Below are positions 1-14,800 of a DNA stretch of 64,000 nucleotides, one piece after another; position 1 is the stretch's first letter, and the number at the start of each line of letters is the position of its first letter. This DNA is from Phoebastria nigripes (lineage: Eukaryota; Chordata; Aves; Procellariiformes; Diomedeidae). The stretch lies in NCBI GenBank assembly GCA_035582835.1, contig JAYKAV010003266.1, forward strand, positions 3,118,368-3,182,367, read 5' to 3'. The notes below the pieces were generated by a model. That model ran no database searches. It was not told the origin of the DNA and saw only the letters and a program-made list of their open reading frames with translations. The translations under genes were made by a program, and so were the position numbers.

Positions 1-2800
1 CCATGACTTGGGTGCCTTGATGGTGCACTGGGTTAGTTGTGATATGGCTGAATCTCGCTTTTGGTGTTGATTCCAGTTTTGTACTCCACATACTTGGAAT
101 ATCGCAGTGTGACGTAACGTTAAATGTAATGGCTTCGTTACTGATACCGCTTGTAGTAAACTCGTTGAATAAATGCTGATCACAGGGAGGTTGTGTGCAT
201 GAAAAGATGAAAGCTGTTTTAAAGATGTAGTATTTATATATTCATTCTGTGCTTCAATAATTTCAGCTAAGCTGCTGTATTTCAATCATTTTGTGCTGGC
301 ATTAAGTACCCGTAAATACAGAGGCCACCCAGAATGAGGAGAGGGTGCAATCTGCCTCTTCCTTTCTTTTCAAAAGCCTGTNCAAAGAAGGCTTCATGGC
401 CTGTACAGCGCCTTCTGAATTGCTTTTTTCATGCTTGGTAGCTGAAGAGCGAGCCTGAATTCCAGTTGAAGTTTCAATAGATGTAAGGAGATCAAAGAAA
501 TTCTTTATCTTGTAGTTGAAGGCTTAAATGTACTGTTTGTGGGTTTTTGCTGATTTTTATCTTTCATAAGCTACTAGCCAGATTCTGCCCTTCAGTCGCT
601 TGATGTGGCCACTCTACTATGGTTGTGGGTCTTGAAAAGCTTGTTTAAGAAACAGTTACAAAGAGTCACACTTCAAGAAGTGATGTCTCCCTTAACCTTT
701 TCCAAACTGTTGATCTGTGGGGGTCAGCATCTGGGGCTGTGTGGGGCAGAGGTGCAGGAGAGGGGCTTGCTGAGGCACGGAGAGGGTTTCCCCTTAGTGT
801 TGTGTGGGATGGAAGGGCTCCTCTGATGGAGTGGACTCATCCAGCAGTCCTATTTCCAGACTGCAGATTTGAAGGAAAGGTAAATCTTAGGCAAGATGTT
901 AAAGAAGCCTTAAACTGGGTCTAAGACACAACCAACTACACATGGTGTTGCTCCTGATTTGAATGATTTTAATTAAAATAGAAGAATGGAATGCTATCAG
1001 AATGAGGACTAGGATAGTTGTTGTATGTTATCTTTAATTTGGTTAGTAGTGTTGAGGAATATCTTTGTATACGAGAGTATCTTGTTTTCTTGGGGCTTGA
1101 GACGCTGAAACAATTTTGGATGCCAGAACATGACTCATTAAAAGAATTTTAATAGCCCTGGTGAAACAGGACCTTCCCCTACAAAATCCCTGCTGGTGCT
1201 TCTCTGCTGTATTGTATTTGAGTCTATCTTTAAACTGTTGTTCTTGTCAGTTTGCCTGATACCAGGGCAATCGTACTGGTTTATAGCTTTCGGATTTGGC
1301 AATTCTTTTGGGGACTGGTGTCTCCATTTGCCATTTCATTCTTGGGTGCCATCTGCCTTCAGATCTGGGAACATGGGCTAGCTCTCTGGCTGTGGTAGAA
1401 CACTAGCTGTTTTGTACTCGCGGGGATTGTGCTGAAGTGCAGCAGATGGGGAATTTGTTTGTATCCATTTTTTTGTATTACCAGAATTATTCTGTTGCTA
1501 TGCATAAGGTAACACAAAGCTGCTTAGACTTCAGCTTAGATGACTGAGCGTGGGAAAAGCTGTATTTAGGACTTGTAAAAGAATACAGAAGCTAAATTCA
1601 GTACTGAGACTGAATTAATGTAGTAAGGCAAATGCAAGGAGTTGCAGCATCATGGACTAAGAATTCAACGGGCCTGGTTAGTGGGATGGTACCACTGATG
1701 CTTCAGATGGAAGATGGGTAAGGAGAGTGATTACAGGGAGTCCTGCTACTCTGAAGAAGATACAGATGTTGAGTAATTTCCTTTTGCAGCTTAAATGTTC
1801 TTAAAATTAATAAGAACATCTAGCAAAGTGTGCCTATTTAGTTCAACTATATAGGTTAGGAAAGATGTGTACTGTTAGTGTGATCAAAGGAGTGAAGCTG
1901 TTTCTTACTGTGTTTTAGACTGCCCTAGGAACCTTCTGGCTGCTAGCAAAGAGTGTCTTCCCTTGGGCTCGTCTCTACCCAGGCTGGTGAAAGCGTGACA
2001 GTTTCTTTAGATGCTGTGATTGTATTTCTGTCATAGGGAATTGCTGGCAACGGCTATTAGTTCTGCTACCATGTTTCAGCAAACTTGGTCTTGTCATCTG
2101 CTTCATGTAGAGAAGCAATTTTGCAAGAATGCCTTTCCTTGAGGCTAGAAAGGAGGTTTTGCTGCTTTAATGTCAATGATCCTAGACTTTGGTCAACAAG
2201 CTTGTGCAGTAATACTCTTGGGATTTGGTAGATGCAAAGTATTTGACGTTTTTAAGCGTGTGGGTGGAACTGTCACCGATTCATAGTTGATTGAATTTAT
2301 TTCTGATATGTGACAGGAATGTTCTGTACAGCCAAGCCATCAAAACTTGGGAAGAGTTAGCCTTAGTGACCCATTGGGCCTCCTTGAACTCTGGAGCAAG
2401 GCAAAACACTGTTCCAACCCGAGGCAAAATTAGCCCTTTGGTTGTTTCAACCTTGACAACTGTTTCCTCTTGACTTTTAGGGCTTACCATTAGTCTTCCA
2501 CTAACCTGCTGAAGAGGGCTCTGTGTAAATGCTTTCCAGTGAAATAGGTGGGGAGAACAGTAATAATTTGTCTTAATGGCTTTGTGAGAATTAACCTACT
2601 GTGGACCTCTGTGTTGGTGCGGTAGAAATGCTGAATTGCTGACACTAGTTTCAGGATACATAAGCAAATTCTTGGTGCTATGTGGGTTTCTTGGCGGGCT
2701 GTGGGGCAGTGATGTCTGAACTTCTGCGTTCAGCTGGCTTAGAGATATGAGACTTATTGTTCAGCCAACCTGTTCTAATGCAGTCTGTCCTCAATTTTAG
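1..2800 (+). other. DSTYK intron 1 (partial), no coding exon seen
   Basis: AT-rich sequence with no open frame that resembles a protein. It ends at the acceptor tcaattttag before the exon at 2801, which begins with two bases of a split codon, so an upstream exon must exist. Frames up to 73 residues here have no recognisable domains. I see no repeat family that I can name. Confidence 0.75.
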
Positions 2801-5800
2801 GGCAGAATTTCATTTCCTTCCCTCGCCATGAGGAAGAGCATCTCCAGCGGACTGTGAGCTGGCACCCTTGCCTTCTGATTCTTGGCCAGAACTGTAATGC
2901 CAAATGCCAGTTACTCAACATACTGCTGGGTGAGAAGCTGCTGCCTACCACCAAAATCAGCAATGAGGAGAATTGTAAGAGGCGACGGATCCGTTTCACG
3001 CATGGGACGCAAACACGGATTAGCCTAGCGCTGCCTGAGCAGTATGAACTGGTCCATATGATGGCAGCCCACCAAGGGCATTGGGACACAATACCAGAGG
3101 AGGACTTAGAAATTCATGGGGACAGTGAAGATCCCGCTCACCGGATAGCGGAGCTGGAGGTCATGCTGCCGTACTCACTACTAAAGGTAACTAGGTGTCC
3201 ATGTACCATCATCGTAGTGAACTTAAGATGTAACATTATAGTCCCTAATAAAGCTAATGGCATAAACTCTCAAGCATAGGAATTATTTTTTATTAAAGAG
3301 AAGCTGGAGGTCTGGTGTTAGGATTTTAATTGGACATCACTGTCTGTGCTGTGTGCTTTTGTTTCAATGTTGACTCTTGGCATTATCATTCCTCTGTAAT
3401 GTTTCCATCCATCTCAGAAGCCAAGCTTGCTCAGCTGTAACTCCCAGTGTCTTCTAAAATTTTACTCCAGTTTCAAGGTCGTTCAGAGTTAGCTTTGCNG
3501 TCTGATAGTAGCTAGAAGCTGTCGTACAAGGATATGTACTTTTAAATCTCTGTCCTGAAGAGCTTGTTGTCAGAAAAAAAGCTTCTTAATTCCAACATCT
3601 GATAAAATGACCTGACTTCGTTTGAGAGGGTGGCTTTTTACATTTCTGTGGTGTCAATGGAAATTGAAGGTGCTAAGAACAAAAGGTGGGAGTCTGTTCT
3701 CGGTGCTGTTTCTAACATTGTTAGTATCTTGCTTTGTGACTTTCCTTTTACTTGTCCATAAAATGTGTTCCTGTCCTGTGAGTGTTGCAGTTTGGTGTTT
3801 AGCAAATATCTTTAAAGGTGGGGGTTGTATTTCATAGCTTTTTATAGCTTCCGTAAGCTTTCATTGCATTTCATATCTTACGTTGTGCCTTTGTTATTGC
3901 AGTATAATACTTCTGGAGCATTGTGTTTGGCAGTCAAATATCTGGAATAGATAATTAATTCTTAAATATAAATTGCTTAAGTGCAAAGAATATAATCTGA
4001 AACATGAGTAAGAGTATGAACTTCATAGTTGAACAATAAAATAGCAAGGTAATTTTTTTTCTGGACATAATGAATCGAGACATGATTGTAAATAGGCAGA
4101 AAATGAAGACCCAGTCTATCTTCATCAGTTTGAAATATGTTTTACAAACCCAGTCTGTAGCTAAATTTAAGCCTGTCCTAACAAGATCAGCTGAGTCAGT
4201 GCTATGTTGTGGTGTGTTTGTGGCTTCCAGTATCCACTGAAAGAGAACAGAAGTGCCATGTTTGTATAGACTGTNTGTGAGGCACCCACTACTTTCCCAA
4301 AGAGCACCAGATCCGCTGCTAGTGCTGCAAAGTAAATGCCTGTTCTGGATCATCTGCTTGTGAAATCCTGCCTTGCTAAGCATAAGAGAGTATTTAGCTT
4401 TACATTTATTTTACTTGGTTATGTTTTTATAGGGGCCAGTTTAGACACACTGCAGTTTACAACCCTCTTTCAGATTTCTCATGTGAGTGACAAAGATCTC
4501 TCTGTCTGGCTTTGGTTATATTTAGGACACTTAGATGAAAACAGCTACTCAGATTAATTTGAAAAGGGTTGGTGAAATAAGAAGCTCTTCCAATAGAAGG
4601 AGAGGGAGGGTGAATCACAGCTAGCTTCAGATTGATTCAAAGGATTCCTTACACGAATTCAAGGGGCTAAAGGAAGAACAAAATTTTTTTTAAGGCTGAT
4701 AGGAGAACATAATGCATCTTAGCAGGTAATTGGGCTAGGGATAGCTTCCTGTTAAATTACAGGAGTCTGACCTCCTGTTGAGAGACCTGTGGAGTTTTTC
4801 ACCCTTCTAGCTAATGTGCGTTCTCCAGCTCCGCTCAGCATACACCAAGACAACAAAGTGTTTTAAGTAAATATCTGCTAGTCATGGACACTGCTTCTGT
4901 AACTAGTGGAATATATATCTGGAGCAATAATGGATGGGTTTTTTTGGACACTATCCAAAGTTGCATGTCTGCAGAACTACTCTGAGGGAACTTCTGCTTT
5001 TTCTTAACTTGTGAAGCAAAACTAGGAGTCTAATGACAATTGCATGCTTGATGATAAGAGGATATTCAGTATGGATCTTAAGGATTTAGATTTGCCCAGG
5101 AACCAAATAATTTGGAGGAGCTCAGCACCTTTTGGGCAGAGGGGGAGGGAAATCAATCTGAATTTTACCCCAGCTGTTACCTAGAATCCCTGTATTGTTA
5201 TCTGTTTTCCTCCCAACAGCAGAGTGCTTATAAGTAGTACTGTGTTTCATGATAACCTTACATTCTAGATATTCAAACACCTTACTAGTGTTTGAAGAAG
5301 CATTTGCGGGTCCTTATTGTGGACTTGAACAGTTATAGGAGATGAGAATTTCATTTGTGGATTTCTGTTTGAAATCACATTCGTTCCCCATAGTGAGGAC
5401 ACTTATCTACCAGTAGGCTGCCATCAAAGGAGCTGTCAGTGACTTCAGGACCTGGGGGATGCTGTGCAGTTTTTCAGGCCTAAGCATCTCTTACCAGGAG
5501 ACTTAATTGCACAGGCTGGCGCCTAGATTATGTGCCGCTGTTTTGTGCAGGCACTTAATGCTGAGTCATGCTTCTCGGTGCAGATACTAGTTTGCTAAAT
5601 CCAAACTCGTTAGCCATTACTCCTGTAAAGAAAGGCTAAGTTATTTGTAAGTTAACAGTATCCAAATATTAACTAAATTACTTTTTTTACTTGGAGATAA
5701 ATTCAATACAAGTGTAGAATATACCACTTTTTAATATTGAACTGCCAGTGGAGCACCCTTTTTTTTTTTGTTAGTCTGGTATCCAGGATGGGACCATGCT

Positions 5801-8800
5801 TGCTGTTGTGTGTTACTGAAGGATGTCTTAATCAAAACTTGTTTCACAGAAAAGGGGGTGAGGAGGAGGGAGCCAAAAGTTTCATTTGCATGGGTCGGCT
5901 GCTGTAAGAACACCACCTTGTGCTAATAGGTATGTGAACTTAGTTATTTTTAAACGTAAAATATCGGGGAAGGAAAAACTTTGGCAAAGCTGCTCTATTC
6001 CTTGGGGATCACTGTGCACAGGAATACATCTAGGTCATGGGGAATAATCCATCTAGCCAGACAGATTATTAGATTTATAGTGGGAGTAAACAGTTGGCTC
6101 TTTCCCTAAATCTTATCGGTTGTGCCTGGAAGCCGAAACGGACTTCTCTGAAGTACTGGTTTTCATCTGGATGGTACAGCTGAATGGGAGGAGGGTAACA
6201 GGGCTGAAAGCTTCTTTTTTCATGCCTTTGTTTTGCTTTGTGCTTCATGTGACTTTTGAGTCTTGGGCTGAAAAGTTTTAGCCAGGGCTTGCAGGGAAAG
6301 AAAAATTTTCAGCTGCTCTGACAAAGCTGGAAAATGAATGAGGAAATACAAGATGGTTCTATGAGCTGTAACAGAAGAATTGAATTAGTTTGGGTTTATT
6401 GTTGCATTTCTTCAGGTACTATAGCAGTGATTCAGGTCATATGAATTAGTAGTTATTATAAGTAGCAAAGAATGTGGTTAAGTACCTATTGGGTGGTTAT
6501 TTTAATGTACACATCCTGCTTAAAACTTGGAAGAACGTGCCCTGATCTCCTTCTTGAGAGTATTTTTAATGTGTTTGGTTGTGGCATTCTTATAGAAAAC
6601 TGAACAGCTTTCATGTCGGCTGAGACACTCTTCCTTCCATGTAGCATCAGTTTACTTTGGGCTATGCTGAGGTGCTCCTGCCATGTACCAGCATCAAATA
6701 CCTGAAGTCTTCCTTCTTCCTCTGTCCCTTGACGCTGGCATAACTGAGCGTAGAAGATACTGAAAAAGCCAGCACCATGAAATTATTCTTCCACCCATGT
6801 GAAACTTGTTCTCTATTTGTAGTTTTGCTGGCTTAGTGATATATCTTTTACAGGGGAAGAGTTCATGATCAGAAAAAGAGCATTGCTTCTCAGACTGTTT
6901 CATGAGTGTGTACACCTCACAGGCTTTCTTGGGCTGGCCCTTCCAGCAAAGGTAAAACGAAATTCCCTGATGATGTGGGGTTCAGGGTCATTGCACAAAA
7001 TCAGAGCAATTATGTTCTGTAAAGGACAGCAGTGTTTGCTGGAGACCAGAGGTGTAGTTCAGTTTTCTTACCTGGGATTCTCTCTAGATTAGAGTTACTG
7101 AACTTCTGACTCAGATCCCCATGGAAACAGAATAAACTGGCGAGATTTCAGAAAAACTGGAGGGGAGTGCGTGTTAAAAAAAAAAAAGTTCTAAGTAGAA
7201 TCTAGGCATATATATGTACCTCAGATTAATAGGGAGGCAATGAAATTAGATCACATGTAATAAATGCAGTAACTGTCAGACTTCAGTGATTCACAGACTA
7301 TTCTTGGAAGGCAGACTATTCAAATTGGCTTATGAAAAGACAGAGCTGGGCCTTCAATCATAATCTGCTTGGTAGGAGTTTGGGTAAAAATCTGACTAAA
7401 TTGGGTTAGCTTCTCAGCACCTCAGTTAACTAAACAAACAGTGATTAAACTGCCGGAAGCCTAGCAAAATAGGACAAGGCCCTCTTGGGATATAGCAAAT
7501 AAATGCTTTTTAACTGATTTGGAGATGAGGAATTACCTGTTGACTTAGTAAAATGGCACACTTCAGTGGTCCCTGAATGCGTTTAGTGAGACTCCACTTG
7601 TCTTATTGTAGGTCAAGACCTACTTGATCCTTGATTTTAATTTTTGTTCTGGGATATGGGATGCAGTGGTCATCCTGGCATTGCAAGTCTGAATCCATAG
7701 ATGAATACGTAGTGTGTCTGCATGGTATTCTCTTTAAACTGTATTTTTTGTATTACTGTTGACAGCACCTGTGCATCATATTTTAAGTGGAAGAGCTGTA
7801 ACTCTGATATTTGTGTACCTGATGTTCAGATTGCTAAGTGGGAAGCTTTGATGTTTTAAAAAGGGCTGTTTAGTTACGGAAAAAATGAATGAAGTTACTT
7901 GACAGCAATTTCATGCTTACAGCTGTCAGAAGTGTTCGAGTCTGTTTATAGCGGTGTGACCTTGTGAGAACCAGTTTAAAAATTTGAGGAATCCAGTGTG
8001 AGTCATAGGTATTCCCCATATAGGAAGACTTGATCCCTAATAGTATGAAGCTGCATAGCCAGTTCTTAAACTTCTGTAGGACACTTTAAAAAAAAAAAAA
8101 ACCAAACAATAAAAGGGGGGGGACAAGAAATGTTGCTAATGCTCTTTGGAAAAGCCTGAGAGGCCTCTATGGAAACAGAAGGACCAGTTGCTCACGCTGT
8201 ATTCGGTTGTCTGTGTTGGTTTTCTCCCTGTCTCCTAGAGACAGCACTGGCTTCCTCCTTTGTTTACAGTCGCTGGCGTGAGTCATCCATCCTGGTGAAT
8301 ATTGCACCACTGCACATCCCATTCTGCTCAGCCTCCTGTGCATCAGACAGGTTTGAGTTCAGCGCCGGGGAGTCCCGTGGCAGCAATGACTTCCTGTTAG
8401 CGCTTAGAGCAGTTGGGAGATGTGGTCAAGTCTTTAATTTTTCTGGTGGAGAAAAATGATTGAAGAATTCTTAATTATCGCCCCCTGTTACGAGTTGGGA
8501 AGATGGCACTTAAATTCTGTCTTCAGTTCAAAGCCTTTGACATTTTCTTTCCTTATTTTAGTAGAGTGATTATATGCAATTCTAACACTGTTCTTGCACA
8601 CCCAAAGGTGAATCTTGTTTCCTTTCATGGAAGGGAAGGAAGCAGGTTTCAGAACTGGCCCTTTTTAGTAGGGTTAGTAAGAAGTGGTGTCAGCAGGAGC
8701 GTACGACCAAAGCAGTGAAACTCTGTGCAGTAAGAAAATAAGTAAATAAAATACATCTCTTAGGTTTTGGTTGGATTTGAAGAAAGTCATAACTAAGCTA

Positions 8801-11800
8801 GTCATAACCATCTGTTCTTCCTTGTCTGTCCTTTGGCTGTGAACTCTTTGGAATCGGTTATTGTGCTGCCTTTGTTTTGGCAGTAGTGGCTAGTGTAGTG
8901 CTTTCTACCATTGGAAGCTACACTGAAAACTGACAGCATGAGTATCTCCTCAAAGAGCTGCAGATCTGGTAAACATCAATGGGAGAGGTTGTTGCAAAAT
9001 GGGGCGGCTATAAGCTAAAGAATAACAGCTATTCTGCGATAGCACTTACCTGGGAAACTTGTTCTAAGTTTTATTCTGAACTAGGGTAAAACTCAAAGGC
9101 ACTTGGTACAAAATAAGAGTTTTGGAGTCAGTGGGCACTAATCCATGTCTGGCTGCATCCCTGCAAGAGGACTGTCATCAGCCTTGCAGGTAGGCTGTAT
9201 ACTAAAGCATGATGCTGTATGTGAGACTCCATAACTGTTCTAAAGGGTTTGAATGTTTCTGGTTTTGCACTTTGTGAATGAATTACTGTGCACTTTTGCA
9301 CGTATCAGTTTTTAAAAGGATCTGTACAAACCTATTTTTTTTTACTTCCTCACTTGCTAGGAAGTGGATGTTGTGGTAGCACCATGTCGTGGATTCCAGT
9401 CTGCTGAAGCCACCTTGGGAGAGTATGTGAACCAAGTCTTGCCTGTTGTCATCTTTGCCATCAGCGAGGCTGAACTTTCTTCATCAGATGAGAATGAACT
9501 GCGTGAAATCAAAGAGAAATTCTCTTTGCCCATTTTCTTCTTCAAAGTGCCAGANTCGGGGGTTGAGCTGATCTCTCCAAAAAAAACTGATAACGAAAAG
9601 TCCTCCCTTTACTGCCAGCTGCTGGACTTGGAGTACCTGAGTACCAACCACTGCAGCTGCGGGGCACCCAGCCCTGATGCTGATGCCCAAAGCATGCTGG
9701 TGGAGCAGTTTGAGAAGCTCCGTCTCCTAAGCACTTTTTCCAGGCAGGTGCTTCAGAAGCATCTTGTGGAAGCAGCTACCAGTTTAAATGAGGTGCACTG
9801 CCGCTGCCTGAACATCTTCATCAATCAGGCTTTCGACATGCAGCGAGACCTGCAAATCACCCCCAAGAGGTTGGAGTATACCCGCAAGAAGGAGAATGAG
9901 CTATATGAGTCTCTGATGAATATTGCCAACCGCAAACAAGAGGAGATGAAGGACATGATCATAGAGACTCTTAGCAATATGAAAGAGGAGCTCTTGGAGG
10001 ATGCTGCTAATATGGAATTCAAAGGTAACTACTGGCAGGAGAGTAATGGAAACAAAGAGGTTAGGGGCTTTAAAGGAGAGTGGCAGAGTAATATTTGCCA
10101 TCTGCTAAGGGATGGTTGAATGGCAGTCTAGAGAAGTGACTTTGCAAGAAAATTCAGAACTAATACACAAAGGATTTTTCTGTAGTGTCTCCTGGGTAAA
10201 AAGCACTGTCCTTAAATGAGAAGCCTGAACATATTAAGTCTTGATTTCTTATAAATCAGACTTTTTCCCCCAGACCTTGCTGGACAGTTCTGGGTTAGGG
10301 TATTTTACTTATCTGCTTTAATTCCCTATTCTGCTGAAGAAGAAAATAACACTCTCAACTTTGTCTCAGTGGTTGTGTTGAGACTTGGGAATAAATCTGT
10401 CCTAAGAAAAAAATCTGTTTGAGTTTTAGTGGTGAAGGCTTGATTTGTACTTTCTGCTTGATTTCTTCGCCTGAGAGAGGTTTGCATAAGACTTTCGGGT
10501 GTAGAACCTCCTAAAATGAAATCCTTCTGGGTAGGTAAGGTTTTCCTTTTAAAAAAAAAATCAACACAACATATTGTGCTCCTGAGGCCTATGCTTGGCA
10601 TTTAGTGTGTGTTTTTGGGAAATGTGAGAATTCTCACTACATCTTCTACTACCAGAACTTCCAGGAACACACAAGCTGGAAGCATACAGAATGATGTGTA
10701 AACTGCGAAGGGTGAGAGGCTATCCAGATTTTGTCTGCAGGAATACATGGTCTGTCATAAACATCAAAGTGAAGATTTGTAGGTTGATACTCCACAGCTC
10801 TTTTGTCCTCTGCTTGCTAAGCAGAGGTTTACCCTAACAATCATTTCTGTTCTAAGGAAATGCAGTTCACTGGGCTGATGGGGAAAGATTTTTTCTATTT
10901 AAAATAAAATCAGAAATAACTCTAGGCTATAGGTTTAGAATAAATTATTTTTGTGAATTGAGTGCTCTTCTGAGGCATGAGAGAGGCGAAAACTAGATAA
11001 TTTTGTTTGTCTTGACTTACTTCCTCCCAATTTCAAACTGGAGTGTCATCTCCTGGGACGAAGAGGAGAAATGGTGGAGTATGTTTAATCCTGCAGGTTG
11101 GGATTTGGATCTTTTTGCTTCTGCAGGTGGGAAATGGATAAGATCTTTCCCNTTTCTTGAAATGTTTGCTTTGTAGTGCCCATGCAAAATGTTGTCCTCA
11201 TAAACAGCTTGTTTTAATTGCAACATTAACCTATTTGCACACTGCAAAAAACCCCAACAAACTAGCATACACTGAGGGTATAGCGAGTGTGTTAATTCTA
11301 CCTGTTTAGGGCTGCTATTGCTCCATTACCAGGGCAGGTAATAATTCCTGTATTCTGTCTGTCCCAACCTTTACAGAGTTGGAGCACTGTAGTGCCTGAG
11401 TTCAGGATTCTGTATGTGCAGGAGAATGTTTAGGGGCAGCACAAGCTAAAAAACCTGCAGTAAATGTGTATATATATGCTTATATGCACAACAAATACCA
11501 CTTACAGTAATTCGAATCTTTTTGCCTATCAGTATTTGAAGTAATATCCTAAAAGGAGGAAGATGTTATTTTGAGGAGCTCATGCCATCTGCCGATCATT
11601 GGATTTGTTTTAAGTAGGCTAGACTGTTGTTGGCTAAAATCCAAAGACAAGGTCTTCAGCTCCTGATAGTAATGTAGTACTGCTCAGAGTGGTTACAGTG
11701 CATCAGCAGTGATTGCTCGGTGTTTGTTTAAAAATACCAAGTGGTAATCAACCTTTTCAAGGTACCAGGAAAAAAATTTCATGTAACCGGTGTGGCTGTT

Positions 11801-14800
11801 ACATCGCTTGCTTCGTAACATTCAACATCCAGCAGTGCTTATGGATTGCAGCGTGGCCTGGAAGAATTTCCTGATCTGTACTTCTTTAGATAGAAAGACA
11901 GCTTTGTGCTTCTGCCCTTTAATTTTTGAGATGATAGTTGATGTGTCATCACTGTATTACTGTAAACCGGTAGTAGCTACCGAATGCTTGTATAGAGTCT
12001 ATCAGGTGTTAGAGTTGAGTATCCTGTGAATTCAAACACCAGTGAATGGAAGCAAACAGAAATGTGATTTTTAGCTTCCCTGAAACTGGAGTACCAGATG
12101 TGCATTCCTGGAGCTACTCTAATGCTTTAGTACTTTCTATCACAGAATACCAAATTGCTCAAAATTTGTAAGATTGGTTTTGGGACCGCTGTAAAACTGG
12201 CACTGTAGCATTAGACACACAGACCGGCAAGAATTTAATCCTTTGCCATAGTCAGTATGTGTTCTTCTGTTGCTCATGGGTTTCTTTGTATGACTTAGAA
12301 ACACTGTTGGCTTCAGGTTATGTCGTCTGGGTCTAAGGTAATGAACCTCTGAAGGAGCAAAATAGCAAAAGAGTGTTTGGAGCAGAAGCTGGCTGGACTG
12401 GGGCTGTGCTGTAGCTCCTGTGCAAAACACTCAAAGCAGCTCTCAGTAGCCATTGTTGCAGCAGTGATATGTGGAGTACAAAAGATGCCTCTTTTCTTTT
12501 ATGCAGATATCATCATTCCTGAGAATGGGGAACCTGTTAGTTCCAAGGACATAAAGTGTTGTATTAAGCAAATTCAGGAACTGATTATTTCTCGATTAAA
12601 CCAAGCAGTTGCCAACAAGTTAATTAGTTCAGTGGACTATCTGCGAGAGAGCTTTGTAGGGACTCTGGAGAGATGTCTGAAGAGTCTGGAAGAGTCTTGG
12701 GAGGTTTCAGTACATCCTGCAAGGAGTTTGGAGAAGTCAAAGGATGTCTCTGTACACATCACAAGCAATTATCTCAAACAGGTATGGTGGCTTAAATGGC
12801 TGTCTAGAATATTCTTAATCAGGAATCGGTCTTTATCCTGATCCTCAGGAGACTGAGATGCTCAGTGAAACTGGAGGAACACAGCTCTGGAGTATGTGTG
12901 GGTCTGGTGTCATTAAGGGAGGTGCTAAAACTGGGGAACAGTCACTTAAAGGCCTAGTACTTATCTTTCCTAAATCTGTATATAGTAATCAGATTACAGC
13001 CTAGAAACACCTATGAGCTTCATACAATAATTGAATTGAACCAAGTGAATCATGGAGTATCCCATATAGTGTCCATTTTTTCATTTTCAGAGGGTCTAGC
13101 AAATTTTATAGTGACTATAGCTTCCAAAGTTCCCATACTTTCATCTTTCCCCTACTTTCCAGATACTAAATGCAGCCTATCATGTTGAAGTCACTTTCCA
13201 CTCTGGCTCAACAGTAACCAGGATGCTGTGGGAACAGATCAAACAGGTATGGGCATCTTTATCATTTATTTCTAGTATGTGTCACTGTATAGTGAAATGT
13301 TTTTGGAGCAAAGAATAATGTAAATACTCACAGCTGCTCTCTGATTTTTTACTCTGGGCACATGGATTGGAAAGCTGTTGGTTCCCCACTCAGCACTAAG
13401 GCTGTGTGTATAGTTTATTCCTGGGGATGCTAATATTTAATTTAAAGCAAATACCTCTTTAGTGTTTTCTTTCTGTTCTGAAACAGTAAAGGAATGATGA
13501 TCAGCATTTTGAAACTCTTGCTGTTTATGTTTTGGGTAACTGGTTGTTTATTTGGGTTTGGGGGTTTCTTGTGGGTTTTTTGTTTGTTTGTTTTGCAATG
13601 TATCTTGATCCAGGTCAATTCCCTCTTCTCCCTCCAGAGCAGACCAGATTTCCTCAGGTCTTTGTTTTAAATTTCTGTCTGTTAAAACATTCATCTTTCT
13701 GAAGTTCCTGCTCTGAGCTGTTGATGACCTTTACTGCCTTCTCCCTCTTGAGATTCCTTGTATGGATGGGTGAGAGGAATATGAGTTTTGCCCAAATAGG
13801 TGCAGTGCAGACTGAGTGGTAACAAACCTTCAGATTCTTCCTTCAGCCTGGGAGAAGGATCCAGACTGGGTGTGCAGCAGCTGGATTTCTGTGGCTTCTA
13901 ATAAGGGGTGGGGCAGGGCATCTTAATCACCCAGCAATTTAAGGGAAGTGGTGCGTACCAACACCTAGGATTTCTGCACCTTGACAGTGTGTCCATCCAG
14001 CAAAAAGCTGCTTCGCTGTAGCTTTCACCAGTTTAGGAACATCTCTCTTCCCGAGTCTCTGGGTTACTGCTTATGCTGCCTGTTCTTTCAGGCTACAAAC
14101 TGCACCACAACTGTGTGGTTTTCCAAGTGGTGGCTGTCTAGCTTTCTGTCTTGGTCAGATGTGAAAGGATGGCTGGCTTGTAGGAATAAACTGAGCAGAT
14201 ATTCAGAAAAATCAAATCTCTTATTTAGTGTGCGTGTACAACAATACTGTGATCAATACCTCTAAATTGTTAGTAGTTACTGTAAGGTAATTATTTAGCC
14301 CAATTCTATGTGCAGGTGACTGTGCATTATTACAAGGTATCTAAGCAGTCTGAGTAAATTGACTGACCCTTTGATTTTTTTGTGCTAGTGCCTTAATTCT
14401 GTTTCCTGTTTTACTAGATAATCCAGCGGATTACATGGGTCAGCCCACCTGCCATCACCAGTGACTGGAAAAGGAAAGTTGCTCAGGATGCTATTGAGAG
14501 CCTCAGTGCATCCAAGTTAGCCAAGAGCATTTGCAGCCAGTTCCGGACCAGGCTAAACAGTTCCCATGAGGCTTTTGCAGCTTCTCTGCGACAGGTGAGT
14601 GTGTGGAGCTGTTAAGAAGGAGGTCTCGTTTTGTACATTGGCACTTATGGAAAGAGGATTTTTAATTGCAGAGATAGCTAAAAGAGCAGCTCGTGCAGTT
14701 AATGCTGCCGTTCTGTAGGTAGAGGTGGCAGAGCTGATGCGAGTGCCCTAATACAAGGTCCTATTTTTAAATTAGGCATGCTTTAAGTAGGATCTTTACT

